A stretch of 64,000 nt of DNA from Oidiodendron maius Zn (lineage: Eukaryota > Ascomycota > Leotiomycetes > Myxotrichaceae). Positions 11,121-20,083 of this stretch are shown in pieces. The notes beneath the pieces are model-generated. The model was not told the origin of the DNA. It worked only from the letters and a program-made list of their open reading frames with translations, and did no database searches. Made by a program: the position numbers and the translations under genes. How positions within the stretch are numbered: the stretch's first letter is position 1; each line of letters begins with the position of its first letter. The stretch is from contig KN832894.1 in NCBI GenBank assembly GCA_000827325.1, positions 62,001-126,000 of the forward strand, read 5' to 3'.

Positions 11121-11702
11121 AAGGCATTACTTCTGTACCTTACATAGAAATGGGGATGGGATTGAGTTGCGGATTGGCACGACGGGAGTGGCAACTCGGT
11201 GCGAGGGATTGGACGCGTGGCTTGTAGAACCTTCTAGAAGAATGCCACACTACGCCACGTCTCACGTGACATATAAAAGGATTTAGGATAAAATACGACT
11301 CACGTGGCTGTAAATACAATATTAGGTAAGGGCGATAAATCCTTCCTCGCTTATTAAGATACGGCATTTTATGCACCTCCCACCTTTGTCCGGATAAACC
11401 CGGCAGGCAGGTTTCCTTATACTCTATATCTTCAAACTTTGGAGCTATATTTAAACATAATAGAAGCTCTATACTACGGCCCCGAATTCCGAGGACAGGT
11501 TAATAGTCATAATAGAATAGGGGGTAATAGCTATAGCAGCTTTTAATACTCTTAACGGGACGATTAATAGCAGAGCCAAACTGTAGTATTTTTCTAACTA
11601 CAAGTCGAGCCCTTATAGAGAAATAGCTAAAGAACAATAGCAAACAGATTATAGCTTTATATATTTATGTGGTAGAGATTTGAGACCCCTAAACTATAAA
11701 GT

Positions 11703-11747
11703 TTTTTCGGCACACCGGTTTTTTCGGCACGCAGGGATGGACGTTAC
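11703..11747 (-). repeat. Right 45-bp terminal inverted repeat
   Basis: This is the exact reverse complement of 2150-2194, with a TA at its outer edge. It lies upstream of the damaged transposase, in the orientation expected for that element's 5' terminus. Confidence 0.8.
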
Positions 11748-11977
11748 AACAAATGTCAATACAAACGGCTTAGCCTATTCAATCATAGAGATTCCTATTC
11801 CGCCGCTTCAAGATTTGCAATTTAAGCTACAATCTCAACTTGATTTACGACAAAGTCTTATATAAGTGAGGTATTTAGCCATTCTGTAGATTTATAGAAC
11901 TAGGCGCAGCCCATGCCCATGTACGGCCCTGATAAACTACTTCGCACCAAAGAAAAAAGCTAATAGAAGCGGTCAAA

Positions 11978-12577
11978 ATGTCATCTAAGATCCGTTCTGG
12001 TAACGATAAGCAACTTGCTACCAACGTTTTCCAAAGTCATTCTCGCCCAGTAAGGTGCCAAATATAACTAATGAACCGGCATAACTAACAAAATCAAGTA
12101 TACGGGAGAGAGTCGCAGAGAATATCTCGCTCGTACATCCAAGCACGACAGCGAGATTGTGATGAGGGTCAAGGCCAGAGCACACTACCTTGACGCCGGC
12201 TTGTTTTCTTGTTGCGGCATCAAATTTGGGTTAAGCTCAGTCATCGGTTTCATTCCCATGTAGGTTTGAGTCCAAGCTGGCTTATAGTTTGCTGACCGCA
12301 AGCTAGTATCGGCGATATCATTAACGTGTCGATGGCCATTGTGGTTCTGAGGACCTGCTGGCAGGTTAAGGGTGGGATTCCATTTAGTATGACAATACAG
12401 ATGTGTTTCAACATCTTCATCGATTTCGCTATAGGGCTAGTACCCCTCATCGGGGACATGTTGGTGGTCTTGTACCGAGCCAACATGCAAAATGCAACTC
12501 TTCTCGAAAATTATATTCGTAGAAAGGCAGTTAGTGAAGAGTCAGGCGGGATCAGCCCGCAATGGTGGCAAGTGTGA
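11978..12577 (+). CDS. DUF4112 membrane protein
   Basis: Exons 11978-12049, 12099-12259 and 12307-12577 give 167 residues. After a short polar N-terminus come VKARAHYLDAG, FGLSSVIGFIPIIGDIINV, a turn with GGIP, then FNIFIDFAIGLVPLIGDML and YRANMQNATLLENYIRRK. The repeated G(L/F)(V/I)P-IGD motif with two hydrophobic segments is the hallmark of DUF4112, a family of small, probably membrane-bound proteins of unknown role. Introns of 49 and 47 bp have excellent branch sites (ACTAAC, TGCTGAC). The last 26 bases overlap the end of the convergent F-box gene. The gene appears intact, in contrast to the broken transposon just upstream. Confidence 0.85.
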
Positions 12578-13499
12578 GCGGGGTAATTTCACCCCTAGTA
12601 TAATATATGAAGGGAAAGTTGAAATGCTTGACATCTGTTGGTAGAATTGTGTCCCACAACACGTCTAGCAACATAGTGCGGGCTTCTTGTAGCTTCTTTG
12701 GATGCTTTTGACCAGGCGAAATTCCCACCCCGACCATATCGATTTTAGACGGCCTCTGATAGCGTACAGAGCGAAGAGTCCGTGCATAATTCTTGGGAAC
12801 TGATTCAATGATTAAAACTAGGCTCTCGAGTGCCTTACAGCCCTCGAGGAGCTTGAGAAGTCTTGGAATATCAGTTTTCTCATCAATATGAAGCTTGAGA
12901 TGCTGCATGAGCCATCTTGGGGGTGCATCGGGCCAGCATATCGGGTCATAGTAAGTGGACCTTCTCTCGTTTATGTTTGCCGAAGAGACCTCGAAAGTGA
13001 TGTGCTTATAAAAGACCTTTTCAGCCGCCTCCTTTAACTCCTTACAAGTTCCAAAGATCCCAAGGTGTAGTTGGTCAGGCGACTGATCAAGTAGCTTTAT
13101 CCGATCATTTTCGCGAAGTACAAGTTCCAATATCATATTAAAAATCTCTTTGGGGAACTTCTGAAGGTCCATATAGTTTTCCCGCTCTACTAGCTCCGTG
13201 TTACTGTATAATAGTTAGCTTGAGAACACCAACTTTAGTTACAATACACACAGTTTTATAGCTCTTTCGGCATCTTCAAGCTCGTATTCTAAATTCCATC
13301 TACGGTCTTGAGCGTCGTTCAATCTGAGATAGATTTGGTGACGAAGCTTTGTACACTTGTGAATCCGGGCACTGAGTTTTTGAATTTCGTGTTCTCGTTC
13401 CTTTTTCCACCTAAGATGACATTGTACCTGCGATTCTAAATCTGTCTTTGCCGCCTTTGCTCTGCTTAATTCATCCTGACGCTCACCTAACCAAGACAT
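12552..13499 (-). CDS. Coiled-coil plus F-box-like protein
   Basis: Exons 13499-13252 and 13203-12552 give 299 residues (48-bp intron with GCTAAC branch). Residues 1-90 are a charged coiled coil (LSRAKAAKTDLESQV, REHEIQKLSARI, LEYELEDAERAIKL). After the joint, FPKEIFNMILELVL is an F-box-like helix pair near residues 100-120, followed by GTCKELKEAAEKVFYKHITF, common in fungal F-box proteins. F-box proteins recruit substrates to SCF ubiquitin ligases through Skp1; that role is inferred. No leucine-rich or WD repeats follow; the remainder is unrecognised. The exon joint is supported by frame continuity. Confidence 0.65.
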
Positions 13500-13626
13500 A
13501 ATGTCAGGCCAGAGTGTAGATGTAGACGTGGTGGTTGCTGTATTCTGTCTCCGTTGTCTTTGTTGCGTGGTATTTGTTCAGTAAAGAAGAAACCTGAACC
13601 AGGAGGAGGGAGGATGTGACTCCTTC

Positions 13627-13935
13627 TTATACTTTGGCGTCTGTGCCTTCGGGGAATCCCTTTGCCACCGCATACCACCCGACTAGGGTGGCTATCCTTA
13701 AGCATGCCACCCTAACAGGATCTTCAGCCTTTGACCCTAACCGGGCAGCTCGGCCACCACCTCGTACGGCTGAGAGCTGAACGAATGACCCCTTACAAGG
13801 GACGTAATACTCCTCCAGGCTATCTTGTGACCCAGTTGGTGTCATATGTGCGTACTTTAAGGCCCAATCATAACTGTACAAGGGCACACCTTGCTCAAAT
13901 GGAGTGCAGCGAGTGGTTGGCTCAGCGTGCAACAA
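13627..13935 (-). CDS. Weak hypothetical ORF
   Basis: A 102-codon frame with ordinary codon composition, no known motif and no membrane helix. It lies upstream of the F-box gene on the same strand. It may be part of that gene's leader or chance. Confidence 0.15.
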   Translation of the reverse strand: MLHAEPTTRCTPFEQGVPLYSYDWALKYAHMTPTGSQDSLEEYYVPCKGSFVQLSAVRGGGRAARLGSKAEDPVRVACLRIATLVGWYAVAKGFPEGTDAKV

Positions 13936-14540
13936 GTTGGTCCGGATCCGCTCTAAAGGAATGAGGGGGCTGTGAAGCTGTAGAAAGGACTAAATACCTC
14001 TGCCACCCTCCTCTTCAACTTCTCTTCTCTCACACTCCTCTATATCTAGGAGGGAGCATTTCAAACTTTTGGGCGTTCTTACTGAGTAAGGTACTCAAAT
14101 TCCAGTCCTCACGCGAAGGATGCTGAATCCACAGGAGAAGCTAGGCTCGTATATGCAGTTTCCTGGGCGAAGGAGGGTGGCCAAAACAACTAAATGCGCC
14201 GCAAAACACACAAATAGCTGCCCGAATGACAAATATCAGAAGAATTCAAGGTGGGGGGGTGTCCTGCAGTTGGTTTTCAGCTGCGCCGAGGATATTCTGG
14301 CTCCGATTCACCAGATGATCCTTCCTAGTACAGATGAACATCCGGCGCAGGCCGCGTCATGAGAAGCACCGAATTCATGCACAGGCAGCAGCGGTCTTCA
14401 AGAGAAATCAGCCCTGAGGTGCATAAAAGGAGTCGCTCCCCTTCTCCGAGAGTACGATCTCGGACCCAGTTCATCTATCCACCGCTGGCACCATACCTTC
14501 GACACTTAAGCTATCAGCATTGGCTATTCACCAAGTGACA
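13936..14540. other. Leader region with an extra in-frame start
   Basis: An open frame from an ATG at 14359 (in frame with 14377) to a TGA at 14536-14538 codes for an Arg/Ser-rich peptide ending PPLAPYLRHLSYQHWLFTK. It looks protein-like and ends just before the ATG of the next gene in another frame. It could be a true N-terminus separated by a frameshift, or an upstream ORF. Confidence 0.3.
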
Positions 14541-15556
14541 ATGGACACAGACCTTGGAGACCTCTCGCAGTTCGACGCCTTTTTCGAGGATCCGATAGAT
14601 GGCCTGGCGGATGCAGAGGCTTTTGGCCCCACTTATATCGATCCAATGCCAACAGTAGGTGGCGAGTCTTCGGACACAGCTATCGTCGAATTTCCAACTA
14701 GCGTCACAGAAGCAGGCGAAAGAGCCACGTCAACATCCGTTCCAGGAGCAGAGGTATGATCGGCAAGCTCGTCCAGAGCTGAACCAGACTGACGACGAGC
14801 TAGAATGAGCAGGTACTACCGGAGATGGCACCCGGGTCCCCGAACACGAATTCAGAAGAAGCATCTCGACCAGTTAGAGGATCCAGCTCGCGCGGATCGT
14901 CTATTGATCGATCTAGCGAGACAAGTACAGCCCAGGAGACAGATACCACTAGATCCACGTCTCCCTCCGATACAGGTACGGCCCTATTTTAATAATTCTA
15001 GCCAGGTCCTGACTGGGAGATGCAGAACACCGCAAGCGAGATAGTGACGTTGGGCATAACTCGAGCAACAGCTTAGGCAAGAGCCGGAAACGAAAGCGGC
15101 CTAGGCATAGCGATCAGGTGGTGGCTGGGACAAGTCCTGGTATTTGAGACCCGGGCTCTGTGAGACGTACTTCACTAACTTGATATAGCAAAAGCTATAT
15201 TAATTGAGGATAATAGCCCACGCAAGCGAAACAAAAGGAAGGCCGCTGAAAATGCGCAGCGGACCTGGCAAAAGTATAAGAAAAATGACAGTCTATGGAT
15301 GGATGAGGTATTAAATATGGCCCGCCAAATGAGAGAAGTCAACGAAGATCAAGCTACCAACTTGAAGAGCGTGACAGACGAGATATCCGGGATGCTGGAA
15401 GGGCTATCTAAGCTATCCCGCCATGTGTCTCGAATGCTGAAAGAGAAAGACAGACAGAAAACTTATTTGACCAACCTCGAAACATATATGGAACAGTGGG
15501 GAGCGAAGGAAGAGGACGCCACAAGACAGCTGCAGCAAATAGGAATCAGGAAATAA
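14541..15556 (+). CDS. Basic/coiled-coil nuclear-type protein, unknown
   Basis: Exons 14541-14753, 14804-14975, 15020-15139 and 15189-15556 give 290 residues. The N-terminus is acidic (MDTDLGDLSQFDAFFEDP), the middle is Ser/Thr/Pro-rich, then come clusters SRKRKRPRH and SPRKRNKRKAAE (probable nuclear signals) and a long helix/coiled coil to the end (LNMARQMREVNEDQ, LSKLSRHVSRMLKEKD). I do not recognise the family. The overall plan (acidic and Ser-rich, nuclear signal, coiled coil) fits a DNA- or chromatin-associated protein, but no DNA-binding fold is visible. The third intron acceptor (GGGAG) is weak and is the least certain joint. An upstream Arg/Ser-rich frame may belong to it. Confidence 0.5.
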
Positions 15557-16592
15557 AGGGGATTGAAGTGTCTATTGTTCATGATGTGCCGAGGTTTGGA
15601 TTTGGTGTCGTCTAGAGTATTCGCTAAGATGCCTCAGAGTGGCTTAGCTCCAATTCCCCCCTTAACGCGTGATTCCACGCCTTGCTTTGGGAATTACTAC
15701 CTAAAAGTACCTCACGATTCGTCGCATGTAGCTACTTCTCTAGTACGGGTCTTTAGTATATACAATTATTATGTCAAGTGCTTCCTCCTTTATGGCCCTT
15801 TTCACCTTCCCATATATCTTGTGGCCCTCTCCACTCCTTTTTATCCACAACATTTTTATCTACACCCCCTTCTGGAGAGTCCGGCCTAAAATAAAATCAG
15901 GCATTCCGACGAGAAGAGTAGTTTGAGCTAGCAGGCTAAATTGGACCTGATGCTGTGGTCTAGGAAAGCTGCCGAATGAAATAGTTTGATCAGGAGTCAT
16001 CTACGGTCCTTCCGGATAGATGCCTAACCACTAAGAAATTGGAAAATTTGTCCCCAAATAGTCTCTATAAAGGCTGTTCTGATTCGATGAACTGTGCAGG
16101 TGAGTGCTTATCTGCTCTTCGGGTTGGACTTTTTGCAACCTATCACGGCTGCTGCATGCCATACAGGGGCTTTTGCTCCGGCCATATCCATAATACGAGG
16201 ATAACACGGCATAATTTTGTTTCATATTTAGTTACTTAAGGATTTCATTTCCTCCAACAGGCGTCGTGAATGACGCAACTGTGATCTTATCAATGATGAT
16301 CACTTTACTAGTACTAAATGGCGACGCCGTCGTAGTCGGAAGGGCAAAGCTGAACGGTCCATGCAAGCACTTCTTGCAGATACGAGCTGTAGTAGTTCTT
16401 GCAACTGGCTGGAATAAGCGTATCATCGCCACCAACCTGAAATTCTGGGTACAGGGGATGGGGATTGACCAGCATAATGGCAAGGCAGATTTGCTCTCTT
16501 TCCAACGCGACTAAGTCCTACAAATACCACCGAGATTCTCTATCCACCTTGCCCATTGCCATCTAACATTCCACCAAGGTCATCTGCACGTC
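15557..16592. other. Intergenic with one doubtful spliced ORF
   Basis: A possible small gene runs from ATG near 16087 over a canonical GTGAGT...CCAACAG intron (about 16100-16260) into a frame ending at 16514. It has one hydrophobic stretch but no recognised feature, and the opposite strand is equally open. The rest holds nothing I can support. Confidence 0.25.
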
Positions 16593-17637
16593 ATGACTTC
16601 CCACCCTGAATCCGGCGTTACCTGTGAGGTAGCAGATGGCGAAACGGTGCAAGTGTCAGACAAGTATTCCTCGTTGCGAATTATTTCTTATTAATTCTCT
16701 CTAGGTACATCGACTCCCCAACAGAGTCCTCTCTGCCGTTCTCAGATACATCCCAGTTGGTAAGTTATATATGGCCAAACAGAATGATAGCTGGCCTAAC
16801 GCAAGGCCAGGATCCCGAAGGAGATGCATCTCTTGGCGAAGATGCTCGACTTACTCAACTGCGCTGTGGGTATGCTTTCTTCCTACTCTGAGATACTTGT
16901 TAATGATCAGATCTACGTGATATTTTCCGAGACATGGTAGTTGATCACACTTACTTCTTATCTTCTGAGACGATCAAACTCCTCCCTATTATAGTAAACG
17001 GTATTATCCGTAAGTTGGCCAATTTACGACTAGTACATCATACTGATATATCATTTAGAGTTGTATAATGAAAAGGATCAACAAGTGGCAAGACAACGCA
17101 AGATAGTCAGGGATGCAGGAGCTGCCCAAACCATGCTCAAGACAGACAATAAAGGGTTGATAAGTAAGCCACATAACCCAATGTTATATAGACCAACAAC
17201 TAATACCAGTTGAGAACGTATAGACTTCCTTAAAGTCGATAACGCGTCCTTGCGGGGTGCGTAAGACCATTGCTTCGGCCAGAGAAAAAATATTAAAGTA
17301 AGCAGAAATCGTTCGCCAATTGAGAACGACGGAGGTCGAAAATATGCGTAAGTAATCGACCTCGATCCCTTCAGCTTCTAATCCTATACCTAGACCGTAT
17401 TACCCAGTTGCAAGATGAGGAATCCAAGCTTCGCAGTAAGTTAGTCTACTCTTCAAAGCCATCGTGATACTAATTCAGGTAGGCGAGAATGACGATTTAA
17501 GAGATCAGGTCGTTAGACTAAGACAAACTGTTACGCAGCTACAACCAGGGAGGGGTTCTCTGCTCGACGCGTTGGGACCGTCCCAGGTGCAAGACGTAGA
17601 GTCTAGCAAGAAGAGGAAACGCCCTATTGATGAGTGA
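16593..17637 (+). CDS. Eight-exon coiled-coil protein with C-terminal nuclear signal
   Basis: Exons 16593-16663, 16705-16759, 16811-16865, 16911-17009, 17059-17163, 17306-17347, 17394-17435 and 17483-17637 join in frame to 207 residues. The N-terminus is acidic and Ser/Thr-rich; the middle has hydrophobic helices (DIFRDMVVDH, IKLLPIIVNGII); from about residue 130 a continuous coiled coil (IVRQLRTTEVENMHRITQL, ENDDLRDQVVRLRQTVTQL) runs to a tail with KKRKRPIDE, a classic nuclear signal. Two 42-bp exons fall inside the coiled coil. I do not recognise the family; there is no basic region before the zipper, so a bZIP is unlikely. The intron at 17164-17305 is unusually long for the gene and may hide another micro-exon. 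Confidence 0.6.
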
Positions 17638-17907
17638 GCGACGACCTTGCGCGTCAGAAGAGACATGTCATTTGTTGATTTAGGCTAGCTAACTTGGTAA
17701 ATTTGGACTCGATCTTTTAATCCTTATTCTGATCCGGGTTTGAGTAGTAGAGGTATGGTTCTGGTATTGAAGCAAATTACTACGACTTTCTGGTTGTTTT
17801 TCTCCTGCTAGTTCCATTGCCCTTGAGCTCTGTCTACAGCCCTCGAAGGCGGCATATATCTAACCTGCCTGTCTACCTAGGCAGGCAAAATTTCCTAATG
17901 ATAGCGT

Positions 17908-19309
17908 CTACGTCTTCCTGGCCTCTATTTGCGAGTAATAGTTTCCGTGTAGTAAAGCAGACCAGAAATTATGTTTCGTTTCCCCCCAAAAGAGCTCTGG
18001 CGGACAATTTTGAAGCCAGTCAGTCAGAGCCTTCCCACAGTCGCCAGGGTTGGCAGGCTCGGTGGAACCCTCAACAGAATAACACTGCGACAGAACATAG
18101 CCTGTAATCTTGCATATCTTGACATATTGGAGAAAGAACTGCACGTGGAGGGGGTCTCCGGAAACCCCGTTGTCACTCTCGATAAAGTCATCCTTACAGA
18201 TCGACTCTACGTCATAGTCACCAGTACTTATGGATACAGGACGGCGTCGAGTAACGGCGATAGATCGATCGCGAGTGAAGAGCGTCCACCAGATGCGTTT
18301 CCAGAGCTTCTTTTGGTTTTTGTTAAGGTTGTCTCCATTCCGGTGCATGCCTATGCTGTATGCTCTCTTTGTGGCAAGACTTGTCCAGTAGAATGCATCC
18401 TGCGTAATGTCTTCTGCGCAATACCATCCCACTAGTACCAGGGCCTGGATGACAATCACTCGATTGCCCTCATAATTGGCATCATATAGTGCCTTTGCAC
18501 GCTTGTAGAAAGCCAAGCCTCTAGGAGCGGTCGGGTGGTTCGCATCTATAAGCTGGCTGTTAGTGCAGACCTTGGACCCAGCTAGTAGGACGGCCTGCTG
18601 TAGAAGAAGAGAAGGAGGATTCTTTATGTTATGGTACCGCCTCATGAATTGAGTCTTATTGATAACCGGTATGATCGGAGCAACCCATTTGAAGAACAAA
18701 TCTACGAGCTCGTCGCGAAGTGATTTCGGGGGCAACTCGAAGGCATCTACTTGGTGCAAGATATCTATCCTTTTTTGGTTAATCTCAGCGTCGTAGGCGC
18801 CCTGGGGCAACGGATAATGAACCATGCCTGTCATATTGTCTTTGCTAGAGACAAGCAGATGTAGGCCTGAAGGTGCAGCGCCTAGGTACGACACGAGGCC
18901 AACCCTGCTAAGCGGCGCTCTTGTAAGCATATTCTTCAGAGAATCCGTATCATTATCAAGTAGATGAGCTTTCCGGGGCGTATTAAGCCTATAGCTGTTA
19001 GGCGAGACTCAAAAGAGGATTCCGGTTCGTACTGATCAGACCATTTTGCTGTCATGCCTCCTTGTCGGAAGAAGAGAGTACATTGTTGCTTAAGACGTTT
19101 GCATTTATTGCAGGGGGGTCCACTTCTAATATCGCATCGACGCTACACGGTCTTAAGCAAACTTTTCACCTCAATGGGTAGGGAGTAAATACTCTTCCTT
19201 GACGACACCCCTATTTGATAAATTAATCAGCACTTGATGCGCAAAAAGTTATTCCGTCTATGTCACCTAGCCCATACAAAAGGTATTTATATCTTACCTC
19301 ACAAGCCAT
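17908..19309 (-). CDS. Zn2Cys6 regulator, short, zinc cluster on micro-exons
   Basis: Exons 19309-19298 (12 nt), 19210-19193 (18 nt), 19142-19042 and 18994-17908 join in frame to 405 residues. Joined, the N-terminus reads MACEGCRQGRRRCD then SGPPCNKCKRLKQQC: spacing C-x2-C-x6-C-x7-C-x2-C-x6-C, a complete Zn2Cys6 cluster. The large exon carries the fungal transcription-factor homology domain: PVINKTQFMRRYH, LLQQAVLLAGSK, DAFYWTSLATKRAYSIGMHR, KRIWWTLFTRDRSIAVTRRRP. This resembles the CTF1/amdR-type group. Such proteins usually exceed 600 residues; here the frame stops soon after SALLHGNYY, so the C-terminal half is missing. The micro-exons are inferred from the cluster spacing; without them the gene would look like a cluster-less fragment. 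Confidence 0.65.
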
Positions 19310-20083
19310 AAGAAAGATATACCCGAAGTGGGAAGCTTAAAGATGCTTAATGGCACTTAATGAGTTGGAAAGTGCAGAGAGATGGTAGCTGGATATCTAG
19401 GGGCATGGCGTAGCATTATATATTCCTCGAATTCTCCCCTGTAGACGCCTAAGCATCCTTGACGGATCAATTTCGAAGAGTGGGTAAGCAAAGTGGATCC
19501 CTACATGTTCAGCTGGTGGCATCATTGTTGTGGCCATGCAATGGTTACATGGTAGTGTTAGGAGAGAAATAGGGGAGGGCCGATTAACCTTGTAGCTGGT
19601 GGAGAAACCAGCCCGTACACGGAAGTGGAAAAGCGCAGACTTTCTTGCTGCTATTTCGGGCTTTCCATTCCGCCAATTTTTTATTGCAGTGCATTAGGGA
19701 TTGAAATGATGCTCATTACCGGTGCCTAAGCAGCAGGTCATAGTCCAATTATAATCACCGCAGTATGAAACTATATATTGCTATGAAATTCTCAGTTAGC
19801 ACGGTGTTTTTATTACTTCCAGGATAATGAGGAGCTAATTGTATTTGTGATATAATATTGCCACCAAGCAACAAGTTTCTCTGGGTCGTTCCTCCTATTG
19901 CTCTTCTCAATTCAACGAGCCGGCGATCGGAGGCTATATAACGCTGTTTTTAGCAAAACTGTTTTTAGCTACGAAAACAAACGAACTATTTAACAATGGG
20001 TAAATCGCAGACACGGCATTGTAAAGAACAACATTGACATTTCCAACGAGTGTGAGTGCAAATAGGTCCGGAAACCCAGCTTA
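19310..20083. other. Intergenic
   Basis: Nothing supportable. Between about 19955 and 19970 the word CTGTTTTTAGC/ACTGTTTTTAGC is repeated in tandem. Both flanking genes are minus strand, so this holds the regulator's promoter and the 3' flank of the Tra1-like gene. Confidence 0.3.

Noticed and set aside
16039-16514. Spliced small gene with GTGAGT...CCAACAG intron
   Set aside because: The splice signals are good but the first exon codes for only a few residues from its ATG and both strands are open; mentioned only as a note.
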